From LMUY01 sp965199105 (GTDB taxonomy: Bacteria; Pseudomonadota; Alphaproteobacteria; Acetobacterales; Acetobacteraceae): a DNA stretch of 64,000 bases. The stretch spans positions 3,844,001 through 3,908,000 of the forward strand of contig CBDAQO010000002.1 in the NCBI GenBank assembly GCA_965199105.1. The letters run 5' to 3'. Under the pieces are notes generated by a model. It did no database searches. It had not been told where the DNA came from and saw only the letters and a program-made list of their open reading frames with translations. Shown here in pieces: positions 34,278 through 43,923 of the stretch (position 1 is the first letter of the stretch; each line of letters opens with the position of its first letter). A program made the position numbers and the translations under genes.

Positions 34278-35215
34278 GTGCCGAACCAACCTTTGATGGA
34301 CGTGCTTCAAGTCGGCTTCGGGCCGGTCAGCCAGGTCCTCGCGCTCATGCTGGCGCGCCAAGGCCACCAAGTCGGCGTGGTGGAGCACTGGCAGCACGCC
34401 TACCGGCTGCCCCGCGCCGTCTGCATCGACCATGAGGCCGCCCGCATCCTGCACGCGATCGGCCTCGGCGAGGGATTGGCGCGCGTCTGTCGCCCGGCGC
34501 CGCGCTATCAGTGGTTCAACGCCGATTGGGAAGAGCTGCTCTCCATCGACTGGAGTGCCAGTTCCATCTCGGGGGGCCCGGCGGTCAACTTCGTCCACCA
34601 GCCCAGCCTGGAAGCGGAGCTCCGCGCCGAGGTGGCCAAGCAGCCAAAAGTCGAGGTGACCCTCGGCCGCGACATGACCGGCTTCACCGACCATGGCGAC
34701 CATGTCGAGGTCCAGCTTCGCGATTGCGCCAGCGGCGTGGCCCGCAGTGTCCGCACCCGCTACCTGGTGGGGGCCGACGGCGCCAACAGCCTGGTGCGCG
34801 AGAGCCACGCCATGGGGCAGACCGACCTCGGCTTCCAGGCCGACTGGCTGGTGGTCGACATGATGCTGAACCCGGGCGTGACGCTGGATATCCCAGCTTG
34901 CGGGCAATATTGCAGCCCGGAGCGCCCGACCACAATCGTCCCGGGCGGCGTGCTGGACGGCCGCCTCTGTCGCCGTTGGGAGTTCATGCGGCTGCCGCAC
35001 GAAACGCGCGAGGAGCTGGAGGACGAGGCCAAGGTCTGGGCGCTGCTGCAGCCCTGGGTGACGCCTAACCAGGCCGAGCTGATGCGCCACACCATCTACA
35101 CGACTGCTACGTCTTCGGCGCGGCCACCACGCCGGCCGACCTTGCACCCCTGGTCGACGAGCTGCTGGCCACGCTCGCCGGCCACGGCGTCCAGGAGCAG
35201 GAGGAATTGGTCTAG
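34278..35215 (+). pseudogene. MhpA-like FAD monooxygenase remnant with internal deletion and frameshift
   Basis: The first 270 residues read as a good aromatic-ring flavin hydroxylase of the 3-(3-hydroxyphenyl)propionate type: VGFGPVSQVLALMLARQG as the dinucleotide fold, LPRAVCIDHEA, and YLVGADGANSLVRE. After QAELMRHTIYT (near 35100) the frame turns into Arg/Ser/Pro-rich junk. A different frame from about 35103 to the TAG at 35213-35215 encodes YVFGAATTPADLAPLVDELL, like the C-terminal end of the family. The second FAD motif GDAAH and some 200 residues between are missing. This looks like an internal deletion with frameshift. The GTG start has GGAGAG upstream. Confidence 0.8.
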
Positions 35216-35781
35216 CCAGGCCCCGCCGGGTCGATGATCCTGAGCCACGGCCAGCGCGCCCGGTAGCTTTCGGCTTTGTCCCGGAAGCGGGCCGGGGTGG
35301 GGGTGAGCGGGTTGAGACGTAGCTCGCCATTAGCCAGCTCGGCCAGACCGTTCGGCGCGTAAAGCCCACCCGTCTGCACCTCGATCCCGACGCAAGTGCA
35401 GGCGATCAGGTAGCGGTCGATCCCGTCTCGCGTGCCCAGCAGGCGGGGATAGTCGCTGCCGAACCGCTCCGCATACCATAAATGCACCCGGGCCTGGTTG
35501 CGCACCTCGACGTCGACTGGCAGGCCGGCCGTCACTCCGGCGACCCGGCGGATCACCCGGTCTTCCGCGTCCCAGGATGGGTCCGACGGGTCGAAGTAAA
35601 ACACGTCGTAGTCCTTGATGCCCCGTTGCGGGGGCTGGCCGGCCACCTGGTTCCACACGGTCTGGAACAGGCAACCCGCCGTCAGGTAGCAGTCCGGCAG
35701 GGCGAGCGCGCGCAACCGCCGGAGCAGATCGCTGTTGATGGGATTGCGATGCACGCAGCGAAGGAACTCAGCCTCGGTCAT
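35212..35781 (-). CDS. nucleotidyltransferase-like protein (COG3575 type)
   Basis: Protein of 189 residues resembling the COG3575 nucleotidyltransferase family. AGCLFQTVWNQVAGQPP is followed by the paired acidic residues KDYDVFYFD of the nucleotidyltransferase fold, then VDVEVRNQARVHLWY. The C-terminal half (YAPNGLAELANGEL) is also characteristic. The biological substrate is not established for this family. The ATG of MTEAEFLRC was chosen over a longer frame. Its last bases overlap the decayed monooxygenase on the other strand. Confidence 0.82.
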   Translation of the reverse strand: MTEAEFLRCVHRNPINSDLLRRLRALALPDCYLTAGCLFQTVWNQVAGQPPQRGIKDYDVFYFDPSDPSWDAEDRVIRRVAGVTAGLPVDVEVRNQARVHLWYAERFGSDYPRLLGTRDGIDRYLIACTCVGIEVQTGGLYAPNGLAELANGELRLNPLTPTPARFRDKAESYRARWPWLRIIDPAGPG

Positions 35782-35896
35782 GTCGTGCTGCCACGACGCA
35801 GGTGTTGCATTCGAGTTGAGTTGCCGTGCGCGCCAGACGAAGCGGGGGCGGCACCCGCTTGATGCCACCCCCGTTCCCAAGCTTAACCGGCAGCCT

Positions 35897-38080
35897 TCAG
35901 GCCAAGTCGAACCGGTCGGCGTTCATGACCTTGTTCCAGGCGACCACGAAGTCCCGAACGAACTTCGGCCCCGAGTCGGCGGACGCATAGACCTCGGCGA
36001 ACGCCCGCAGTTGCGAGTGCGAGCCGAAGATGAGGTCCACCCGGGTTGCGGTCCATTTCGGCTGCTTGGTCTTGCGGTCGCGCCCCTCGTAGGCGTTCTC
36101 CGAGGCGGTCGGCTGCCACTCCGTGGTCATGTCGAGCAGGTTGACGAAGAAGTCGTTGGTCAACATTCCCGGCCGATGGGTGAACACGCCGTGGTTCGAC
36201 CCGGCGGAGTTTGCCCCCAGCACGCGCAGGCCACCGACCAACACCGTCAGCTCCGGCGCGGTCAGCCGCAGCAGCTCGGCGCGGTCCACCAGCGCCTCCT
36301 CGGGCGCCATGAACTGCGCGCCCTCGTAGTGGTTGCGGAAGCCGTCGGCGGTCAGTTCGAGCGGGGCAAACGACTCCGCGTCGGTCTGCTCCGCCGAGGC
36401 GTCCATCCGGCCGGGGCTGAACGGCACCTTCACCTCGGTGCCGGCTTCCTTGGCCGCCTGCTCGATCGCAGCACAGCCGCCGAGCACGATCAGGTCCGCC
36501 AGCGAGACCTTCATCCCGCCCGCTGCCTGCGCGTTGAACGCCGCCTGCACCGCCTCGAGCTGCGGCAGCACACGGGCCAGCTCGGCCGGGTCGTTCACCT
36601 GCCAATCCTTCTGCGGCGCCAGCCGGATGCGCGCCCCGTTGGCCCCCCCGCGCTTGTCGGACCCGCGGAACGTCGCCGCCGAAGCCCAGGCCGTGGAGAC
36701 GAGTTGCGGCACGGTGAGCCCGGTGGCGAGGATTTGGGCCTTGAGCGCCGTGATCTCCGCCTCCCCGATCAGCGGGTGATCCACCGCCGGGATCGGGTCC
36801 TGCCAGATCAGCGTCTCCTTCGGCACGAGTGGGCCGAGGTAGCGCTGGACCGGCCCCATGTCGCGGTGGGTGAGCTTGAACCAGGCGCGGGCGAAGGCGT
36901 CGGCGAACTCATCCGGATGCTCGTAGAACCGGCGCGAGATCTTCTCGTAGGCAGGGTCCATCCGCAGCGCGAGGTCGGAGGTGAGCATGGTGGGCAGCCG
37001 CTTCTTCGCCGGGTCGAACGGGTCCGGGATGTCGGCCGCGGCGTCCTTGGCCTGCCATTGATAGGCACCGGCCGGGCTCTTGGTCAGCTCCCACTCGTGC
37101 TTGAACAGGTTATCGAAGTAGTGGTTGCTCCACCTTGTGGGCTGCTGCGACCAGATCACTTCCGGCCCGCCGGTGATGGCATCCGCACCGAACCCGGTGC
37201 CGTGCTTGCTGCGCCAGCCCAGCCCCATGTCCTCGATCGCGCCGCCCTCCGGCTCCGCGCCGACAAAGGACGGGTCTCCGGCGCCATGGGTCTTGCCGAA
37301 GGTGTGGCCGCCGGCGATCAGCGCCACGGTCTCTTCGTCGTTCATCGCCATGCGCGCGAACGTCTCGCGGATGTCATGCGCCGAGCCGAGCGCGTCGGGC
37401 TTGCCGTTGGGGCCTTCCGGATTGACGTAGATGAGGCCCATCTGCACCGCGCCGAGCGAGGTCTCCAACTGCCGCTCGCCGCTGTAGCGCTCGTCACCGA
37501 GCCAGGTGCCCTCGGGCCCCCAATAAAGCTCTTCCGGCTCCCAGGTGTCGGCCCGGCCGCCGGCGAAACCGAACGTCTGGAACCCCATTGACTCGAGCGC
37601 CACGTTGCCGACCAGCACGAACAGGTCCGCCCAGGACAGCTTGTTGCCGTATTTCTGCTTGATCGGCCACAGCAGCCGGCGCGCCTTGTCCAGGTTCGCG
37701 TTGTCCGGCCAGCTATTGAGCGGCGCGAACCGCTGCTGCCCGCCACCGGCGCCGCCGCGCCCGTCCGTGGTGCGGTAGGTGCCCGCGCTGTGCCAGGCCA
37801 GGCGGATGAACAGGCCGCCGTAATGGCCGAAATCGGCCGGCCACCAATCCTGCGAGTCGGTCATCAGCCCGTGCAGGTCCTGGATGACGGCGTCGAGGTC
37901 CAGCGTCTTGAACGCCTCGGCATAGTTGAAGCCCGGGTCCATCGGGTTGGCTCGCGGCGAGTGCTGGTTCAGCGTGTTGAGGCTTAGCCCCTCGGGCCAC
38001 CAATCCCGGGTGCCGCGGCGTGTGGAGCGCCCGTGCGCCACCGGGCACTGGCCCATCTTGTCGTCCGTCATCCCATCCAT
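35897..38080 (-). CDS. katG: catalase-peroxidase KatG
   Basis: Bifunctional haem b catalase-peroxidase of 727 residues that removes hydrogen peroxide. The distal site is Arg93-Trp96-His97 in IRLAWHSAGTYR. The covalent Met-Tyr-Trp adduct is Trp96, Tyr218 (LIYVNPEGP) and Met244 (FARMAM). The proximal haem ligand is His259 in GGHTFGKTHG. The C-terminal half is the usual degenerate duplicated peroxidase domain. The ATG has GGAGAG upstream. The 175-base upstream region is free of genes and should hold the promoter; I saw no clear OxyR site. Confidence 0.98.
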   Translation of the reverse strand: MDGMTDDKMGQCPVAHGRSTRRGTRDWWPEGLSLNTLNQHSPRANPMDPGFNYAEAFKTLDLDAVIQDLHGLMTDSQDWWPADFGHYGGLFIRLAWHSAGTYRTTDGRGGAGGGQQRFAPLNSWPDNANLDKARRLLWPIKQKYGNKLSWADLFVLVGNVALESMGFQTFGFAGGRADTWEPEELYWGPEGTWLGDERYSGERQLETSLGAVQMGLIYVNPEGPNGKPDALGSAHDIRETFARMAMNDEETVALIAGGHTFGKTHGAGDPSFVGAEPEGGAIEDMGLGWRSKHGTGFGADAITGGPEVIWSQQPTRWSNHYFDNLFKHEWELTKSPAGAYQWQAKDAAADIPDPFDPAKKRLPTMLTSDLALRMDPAYEKISRRFYEHPDEFADAFARAWFKLTHRDMGPVQRYLGPLVPKETLIWQDPIPAVDHPLIGEAEITALKAQILATGLTVPQLVSTAWASAATFRGSDKRGGANGARIRLAPQKDWQVNDPAELARVLPQLEAVQAAFNAQAAGGMKVSLADLIVLGGCAAIEQAAKEAGTEVKVPFSPGRMDASAEQTDAESFAPLELTADGFRNHYEGAQFMAPEEALVDRAELLRLTAPELTVLVGGLRVLGANSAGSNHGVFTHRPGMLTNDFFVNLLDMTTEWQPTASENAYEGRDRKTKQPKWTATRVDLIFGSHSQLRAFAEVYASADSGPKFVRDFVVAWNKVMNADRFDLA

Positions 38081-38255
38081 GGTGTCTCTCCTCTGGTTGC
38101 ATCGTTCCGACCCGCGGCGACGCTTATGGTTGTCTGCAGGCGCGCGACGGTGTGCTTGCCGATGCCAACGGAGGAGTCTTAGCGCTGGCAGATTGGGTAG
38201 GGAAATCGATTGTCGAGAAGGAGGCGATCGGCTTAACCTATCGACATGCGTCGGA

Positions 38256-38867
38256 CTACGCGGCGGCAGACGCGCCCTGCAGTTGCGCCAGCTCGAGGCC
38301 GTTCAGCACGTCCGCCCCGGTCTCCTTGCCGCGGCTCAGCTCGCCCTGCGGGGATTGCCGCACGCCATAGGCCGCCAGTTGCAGCGGGGACCAGCCACCC
38401 GCCGCAGCCAAGCGTACCGCCGGCGCGGGCGAGGACGCTGGCACGGGCGAGGACGCTGGCGCGGCGGCTTGCGCCACCGGAGCGGCTGCTGGTGCCGCGG
38501 TGGGAGCCTTGGCAAGCGCCGTTGGCTTGGCGCCGCCCGAGCCGATGCCCAAGCCCGACAGGATTTCATCACCGATCTTCTCTGGATCGATGCCGAGCAG
38601 GTGCTCCACCATCGTCGTGCCCACGTTGATGCCAATCCCCACCGGCCCGCCAGTCAGCCCGCTCACCACCAGCGACCCGGCAAAGCGCGCGCTTTCCGGG
38701 ATCGTGTCACCCGTCACCGCCCGGTAGATTGTGCCGACCACAGGCACATACTGCAGCGGGTTCAGTTCGGACAGGAACTGGCTGAAGAAGCCCGGATGCG
38801 CCGCTGGTGCCGGAGCCGGGGCGGGCGCGGGCGCGTTGGCTGTGATGGTGAGGCTGGCGTCGAGCAT
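38256..38867 (-). CDS. hypothetical Ala/Pro-rich protein
   Basis: Protein of 203 residues with an Ala-Pro repeat at residues 12-22 (a run of AP pairs). A conserved-looking core follows, with hydrophobic Gly-rich stretches (LVVSGLTGGPVGIGINVGTT), then an Ala/Pro-rich linker and a C-terminal segment with WSPLQLAAYG. The core could be membrane-associated, but no signal peptide is visible. I do not recognise the family. It lies between katG and the divergent AEC transporter. Confidence 0.65.
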   Translation of the reverse strand: MLDASLTITANAPAPAPAPAPAAHPGFFSQFLSELNPLQYVPVVGTIYRAVTGDTIPESARFAGSLVVSGLTGGPVGIGINVGTTMVEHLLGIDPEKIGDEILSGLGIGSGGAKPTALAKAPTAAPAAAPVAQAAAPASSPVPASSPAPAVRLAAAGGWSPLQLAAYGVRQSPQGELSRGKETGADVLNGLELAQLQGASAAA

Positions 38868-38987
38868 GGCGGTCTCCGGTTCACGCTGGGCTGTGCAAGG
38901 CCGATGCCACGCCCAGCTTGGCAAAGCCGGCCCCCACGCGGCGGCGCCATTGGCCGCGACGCGCCGCTGCTGATACTGCGCACCCCC

Positions 38988-39959
38988 ATGAACGCAGTCC
39001 TGAGCGCGGTGCTGCCGATCTTCGCGCTGATCGGCCTGGGCTACCTCGCGGCCCGGCGCGGCGTGCTCGGCCCGGCGGCCACCGGCAGCCTGAACGACTT
39101 CGTGGTCTGGCTCGCTCTGCCCGCGCTGCTGTTCCAGGCCACCGCGCAGATCACCGCCGCCGAGCTCTCCCAACTGGGCTTCCTGGCGGCGTTCGGCGGC
39201 GGCACGCTGCTCACCTTCGTCATCTCGTTCCTGCTCGACCGGCGGCGCTCGTCGCACCCGCTGGCCGACCGCAGCATCGAGGGGCTGGACGCGGCCTACC
39301 CCAACACCGGCTTCATGGGCATCCCGCTCTGCCTAGTGGTGTTCGGCCAGGCGGGGCTGCCGCCAGCGATCCTGGCCACCATCATGACCGCCTGCGTGCT
39401 GTTTGCCGGCGCCATCGTGCTGATCGAAGTGGACCTGCAGGCGGAGGCGCGCTTGGGCCGCACCCTGCTGCTTGTGGCCCGCTCGCTGGCGCGCAACCCG
39501 CTGCTGGTGTCGCCGGCCGCCGGGTTCGCCTTCGCCGCCACCGGGCTGCCGTTGCCCGCCCCGGTGCTGCACTTCACCAGCCTGCTCGGCGGCGCATCCA
39601 CGCCGTGCGCGCTGGTGACGATCGGGCTGTTCCTGGCGCAGAACCGGGCCGGGGCGCAGAACCGGGCCGGGGCGCAAAACCGGGCCGGCCGCCAGCGCAG
39701 CGCCACCGTGCTCCGCCTGGTTGGGCTGAAGCTGGTGTTGCAGCCCGCGATCACCGCCGCGCTGGCGTATGGGGTGTTCGCCATGCCGGCGCTGTGGGCG
39801 CATGCCGCGGTGCTGCTTGGCGCCCTGCCCACCGGCACCGGACCGTTCATGCTGGCCAAGCTGCATGAGCGTGAGGCGGCGGTCACCTCGCAAGCGATCC
39901 TGCTGTCGACCGTGCTTTCGGTGGTCACCATCTCCGCGCTGGTGGCCTGGTTCGGCTGA
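38988..39959 (+). CDS. AEC family auxin efflux carrier-type transporter
   Basis: Inner-membrane transporter of 323 residues with about ten helices in two halves. The N-terminus VLPIFALIGLGYLAARRG and the mid-protein AYPNTGFMGIPL block are typical of bacterial AEC permeases such as MdcF and MleP, which move malonate, malate or other small acids. The central cytoplasmic loop contains three near-identical six-residue repeats (AQNRAG). It diverges from the hypothetical gene and precedes the ABC importer operon. Confidence 0.92.
   Translation: MNAVLSAVLPIFALIGLGYLAARRGVLGPAATGSLNDFVVWLALPALLFQATAQITAAELSQLGFLAAFGGGTLLTFVISFLLDRRRSSHPLADRSIEGLDAAYPNTGFMGIPLCLVVFGQAGLPPAILATIMTACVLFAGAIVLIEVDLQAEARLGRTLLLVARSLARNPLLVSPAAGFAFAATGLPLPAPVLHFTSLLGGASTPCALVTIGLFLAQNRAGAQNRAGAQNRAGRQRSATVLRLVGLKLVLQPAITAALAYGVFAMPALWAHAAVLLGALPTGTGPFMLAKLHEREAAVTSQAILLSTVLSVVTISALVAWFG
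39636..39689 (+). repeat. 18-bp tandem repeat, three copies, in the AEC transporter gene
   Basis: Units at 39636-39653 and 39654-39671 are identical (GCGCAGAACCGGGCCGGG) and the third at 39672-39689 differs at two bases. The period is a multiple of three, so the frame is kept and the loop gains AQNRAG repeats. Confidence 0.95.
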
Positions 39960-40021
39960 CGCCGGGCCAGCCGTGGTATGCCACTTGCATACCTTAATTT
40001 TGGCCAACGAGGATGGTGATC

Positions 40022-41821
40022 ATGGACGGACGCGATCTCAAGGCAATGATCGACCGGGTTCGTCGCGGCCAGCTCTCCCGCCGCTGGTTCGTCCAGCGCC
40101 TGGCCGCGTCCGGGCTCACCGCGCCGATGGCCACCCAATTGCTGCTGCTCGGCGGCGCCACCCCCGCGCGCGCCGCGGCTGCCGCCTACAAGCCCACCAA
40201 GGCCGGCGGCGGCGGCACCCTCAAGCTGCTGTGGTGGCAAGGCCCGACCCTGCTCAACCCGCATTTCGCCGTCGGCACCAAGGACCAGGACGGCTCGCGG
40301 CTGTTCTACGAACCGTTAGCCTCGTGGGACTCGCAGGGCGAGCTGCAGCCGATCCTGGCCGCCGAAATCCCTACCCGCGACAATGGCGGGCTGGCCGCCG
40401 ACGGCCGTTCCGTCACCTGGAAGATCAAGCCCGGCGTGAAATGGCACGACGGCGAGCCGCTCACCGCCGACGACCTGGTGTTCAACTGGCAATACGCGCG
40501 AGACCCGGCGACCGCAGCCACCACCAGCGGCAGCTACGTCGACGTCACGGTGGAGAAGGTCGACGACCACACCATCCGGGTGCTGTTCCAGAAGCCGACG
40601 CCGTTCTGGGCCGACGCCTTCGTCAGCACCGTCGGCATGGTTATCCCGAAGCACCTGTTCGAGGCCTACACCGGGAGCAAGTCCCGCGGCGCGCCCAACA
40701 ACCTGCAGCCGGTCGGCACCGGGCCGTACCTGTTCAAGGAGTTCCGGCCCGGCGACCTCGTGACCGGCGTGATCAACCCGAACTACCACCAGGCCAATCG
40801 CCCGTTCTTCGACGCCGTCGAGATGAAGGGCGGCGGGGACGCCGCCTCGGCCGCGCGGGCCGTGCTGCAAACCGGCGAGTACGACCTGGCCTGGAACCTC
40901 CAGGTGGAGGACGACCTGCTCAAGAAGCTCGAAGCGGGCGGCAAGGGCGCCGTGGTCACCGCGCCCAGCACCAACATCGAGCACATCCAGCTCAACACCA
41001 CCGACCCGAACGTTGAGGTGGACGGCGAGCGCTCCAGCCTCAAGACCAAGCACCCGACCTTCAGCGACCCGGCGGTGCGCCAGGCGATCTCGCTGCTGAT
41101 CGACCGCGACACGGTGCAGAAATACATCTACGGCCGCGGCGGGTTGGCGACGGTGAACTACATCACCAACCCCGCGCCGTTCATTTCGCACAACACGCAT
41201 TACGAGTTCAGCGTGGACAAAGCGGTGGCCGTGCTGGACGCCGCGGGGTGGAAGCCGGGGCCGGACGGGATCCGCGCCAAGGACGGCAAGGCGCTGAAAT
41301 ACCTGTTCCAAACTTCCATCAACCAGCCACGCCAGCAGACCCAACAAATCGTCAAGCAGGCGTTCAAGAAGGCCGGCATCGAGGTCGAGCTGAAGGCGGT
41401 CACGGCGTCGGTGTTCTTCTCCTCCGACGAGGGCAACCCCGACACCTTCCCGCATTTCTACGCCGACTTGCAGATGTACACGACCGACGCCGGCCGGCCC
41501 GACCCGGGGCGGTTCATGCGCAACTTCCTCTCCACCGAGGCGGCGCAGAAATCCAACAAGTGGCAAGGCCGCAACATCACCCGCTGGCAGAACGCGGACT
41601 ATGACGCGCTATGGGCGCAATCGGAGGCCGAGATCGACCCGATCAAGCGCGCCGGCATGCTGATCGCGCTGAACGACATGGTGATCGACAACATCGTGGT
41701 GATGGGCGTGGTCGCGCGCCCCGCGGTGGCGGCGGTGAGCAAGACGCTGACGGCGGAAATCAGCGGCTACGACAGCTACCTGTGGGACTTGGCGAACTAC
41801 TTCCGGCCCGAGGCGGCATAG
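40022..41821 (+). CDS. ABC transporter substrate-binding protein, peptide/nickel family 5
   Basis: Periplasmic solute-binding protein of 599 residues in the DppA/OppA class. The N-terminus has a Tat-like SRRWFVQRLAASG segment and a hydrophobic stretch with cleavage near ARA-AA. TWKIKPGVKWHDGEPLTADD is the family signature, and PVGTGPYLFKEF and DPAVRQAISLLIDRD follow. It leads an operon with two permeases and two ATPases. The cargo could be peptides or another large organic molecule; the downstream LLM monooxygenase suggests a substrate to be oxidised. Confidence 0.93.
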   Translation: MDGRDLKAMIDRVRRGQLSRRWFVQRLAASGLTAPMATQLLLLGGATPARAAAAAYKPTKAGGGGTLKLLWWQGPTLLNPHFAVGTKDQDGSRLFYEPLASWDSQGELQPILAAEIPTRDNGGLAADGRSVTWKIKPGVKWHDGEPLTADDLVFNWQYARDPATAATTSGSYVDVTVEKVDDHTIRVLFQKPTPFWADAFVSTVGMVIPKHLFEAYTGSKSRGAPNNLQPVGTGPYLFKEFRPGDLVTGVINPNYHQANRPFFDAVEMKGGGDAASAARAVLQTGEYDLAWNLQVEDDLLKKLEAGGKGAVVTAPSTNIEHIQLNTTDPNVEVDGERSSLKTKHPTFSDPAVRQAISLLIDRDTVQKYIYGRGGLATVNYITNPAPFISHNTHYEFSVDKAVAVLDAAGWKPGPDGIRAKDGKALKYLFQTSINQPRQQTQQIVKQAFKKAGIEVELKAVTASVFFSSDEGNPDTFPHFYADLQMYTTDAGRPDPGRFMRNFLSTEAAQKSNKWQGRNITRWQNADYDALWAQSEAEIDPIKRAGMLIALNDMVIDNIVVMGVVARPAVAAVSKTLTAEISGYDSYLWDLANYFRPEAA

Positions 41822-41827
41822 CCGGGC

Positions 41828-42790
41828 TTGTCGGGCAGCTACCTGCTCCGGCGGCTGCTGCTGGCCATCCCGAGCCTGCTCGGGATCAGCGTGGTGCTCT
41901 ACACCGTGCTGGCGCTGGCCCCGGGGGACCCGTTTGGCGACCTGACCAACAACCCCAACGTGCCACGCGCGGTGCAGGCCGCCATGCGCGCCAGCCTGGG
42001 CCTCGACGACCCGGTGTGGCAGCGCTACCTGCACTGGCTGGTGGCGATGTTGCGCGGCGACTGGGGGTTCTCCTTCGTCAGCCGGGTGGATGTCAGCACG
42101 CTGATCCTGCAGCGCATCCCCGTCACCTTGGCCGTGATCGGCTCCTCGCAGGTGCTGGCCATCCTGATCGCCATCCCGGTCGGCACGCTGGCGGCGATCC
42201 GGCCCTATTCGCTATTCGACCAGGTGGCCAACACGGTGGCGTTCATCGGCTTCTCGCTGCCCACGTTCTTCACCGGGTTGCTGTTCATCCTGCTGTTCAG
42301 CGTCACCCTGGGCTGGCTGCCGTTCGTTTTCCGGTCGGATCTGCACGCCAGCGGGCTGGACTGGTGGTGGCAGGAGGTGAGGCAGTCGGCAATGCCGGTG
42401 GTGGTGCTGGGCCTGTTCCAGGGCGCCTCGCTGGTGCGCTACGTCCGCGCGTCGGTGATGGACGTGGCCAAGCTGGACTACGTCGTCACCGCCCGCGCCA
42501 AGGGGATCGGCGGGCGCCGCGTGGTGCTGCGCCACGTGCTGCGCAACGCGCTGATCCCGGTGGTGACGCTGGTGGCGCTGCAGATGCCCACCGTGTTCGG
42601 CGGCGCCATCGTGACGGAGCAGATCTTCCGCATCCCCGGCATCGGCGCGCTACTGATCTCGGCCATCCTGTCCAACGACACCCCCGTGATCATGGGCGTC
42701 ACCTTCGTGTTTGCCGCGCTGGTGATCGTGTTCAACCTGGTTGCGGACATGCTGTACGGCGTGCTCGATCCTCGGATCGCGTATCGCTGA
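41828..42790 (+). CDS. ABC transporter permease (DppB-like)
   Basis: Inner-membrane permease of 320 residues with six helices. MSGSYLLRRLLLAIPSLLGI and VLYTVLALAPGDPF are the standard N-terminus of DppB/OppB proteins. The EAA coupling loop VVTARAKGIGGRRVVLRHVL is intact. The TTG start lies six bases after the binding-protein stop. The gene is followed by a 138-base gap filled by a repeat element, unusual inside such an operon. Confidence 0.94.
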   Translation: MSGSYLLRRLLLAIPSLLGISVVLYTVLALAPGDPFGDLTNNPNVPRAVQAAMRASLGLDDPVWQRYLHWLVAMLRGDWGFSFVSRVDVSTLILQRIPVTLAVIGSSQVLAILIAIPVGTLAAIRPYSLFDQVANTVAFIGFSLPTFFTGLLFILLFSVTLGWLPFVFRSDLHASGLDWWWQEVRQSAMPVVVLGLFQGASLVRYVRASVMDVAKLDYVVTARAKGIGGRRVVLRHVLRNALIPVVTLVALQMPTVFGGAIVTEQIFRIPGIGALLISAILSNDTPVIMGVTFVFAALVIVFNLVADMLYGVLDPRIAYR

Positions 42791-42823
42791 GATGAACCCG
42801 ACACGCACCGCCCGCTTTCTACC

Positions 42824-43025
42824 AAGAGTCCTCTCCCTCCGGGAGAGGGTTGGGCGGAACCGCCAAAGGTTCCACGGGTGATAACCCGTGGAAAGGCGGT
42901 GGAGGGGAGTGGGGACCCAACGCGCACCATGGAGCCCGCTAGCCCCCTCACCCCGCCCTCCGGCGCCATTCCACCTGCTTTGCAGGCGGAACCTTTTGGC
43001 GCCTCAGCCCTCTCCCAGAGGGAGA
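42824..43025. repeat. composite intergenic repeat with hairpins, running into the permease coding region
   Basis: Two CTCTCCCTCC-type half-elements in opposite orientation (42826-42850 and about 43004-43022) enclose a perfect 10-bp hairpin, TTCCACGGGT/ACCCGTGGAA with loop GATA, at 42870-42893. A second hairpin (TTCCACCTGC/GCAGGCGGAA, loop TTT, within GGCGCC ends) lies at 42962-43003. The outer halves resemble the repeats near 2.85 and 63.5 kb. The start codon of the next gene falls inside the element. Confidence 0.8.
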
Positions 43026-43923
43026 TCGATAAGGGCCGTCCTAAGCGTCGCGCCTCCCCCACCTGGGAAGCCTGGCGGCGCTACCGCAAGCACCGGCTCG
43101 CCGTGGTCAGCCTGTTCATCCTGCTCCTGCTCGTCGGCGGCATCCTGCTCGGACCGCTGCTGTGGCACACCCCGATCGACGACATAGACTTCACCGCCAA
43201 GCTCTCCGGCCCCACCATCGACCACCCGCTCGGCACCGACGACCTCGGCCAGGACCTGCTCGCACGCGTCATCTACGGCGGCCGCATCTCGCTCGCCGTG
43301 GGCTTCGCCGCCATGCTGGTCGCGGTGGTGGTCGGCATCCTGGTCGGCGCCGTCGCCGGCATGGCGAGCGGCACGGTGGACGCCGTGCTGATGTGGCTGG
43401 CGGACCTGTTCCTGTCGCTGCCGCAACTGCCCTTGCTGCTGCTGATCATCTACCTGTTCCGCGACACGCTCAGTAAGCTGTTCGGCGTCGAAGGCGGCGT
43501 GTTCCTGCTGATCGTCACCGTCATCGGCGGCTTGCGCTGGATGCCGCTGGCCCGGCTGGTGCGCGCGCAGTTCTTCTCCCTGCGCGAACGCGAGTTCGTG
43601 GACGCCGCCCGCGCGCTCGGCGCCTCCCGCCTACGCCTGGTGGCGCGCCACATCCTGCCCAACGCGCTCGGCCCGGTGATCGTGGCCGGCACCATCGAGG
43701 TCGCCAACGCCATCATCGCCGAATCCACCCTCTCCTTCCTCGGCCTCGGCTTCCCGCCCGACACGCCCACCTGGGGCCGCATCCTCTACGACGCCAAGGA
43801 CTACCTCGACATCGCCCCGCACTGGGCGCTGTTCCCGGGTGCGGCCATCTTTCTGGCCGTGATTTCGATCAACTTCATCGGCGACGGACTGCGCGACGCG
43901 CTCGACGCCAGGCGGGTGATCTG

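Noticed and set aside
38081..38255. Plus-strand frame in the katG upstream region
   Set aside because: It has no ribosome-binding site or family similarity. The stretch is better seen as the katG promoter region.
39636..39689. Short tandem repeats considered as a CRISPR remnant
   Set aside because: Units are directly adjacent with no spacers, lie in a coding frame, and no cas genes are present.
42785..42805. CTGAGA followed by ACCCG, resembling part of a TPP riboswitch
   Set aside because: It is the stop codon region of the DppB-like gene and none of the other thi-box elements are present.
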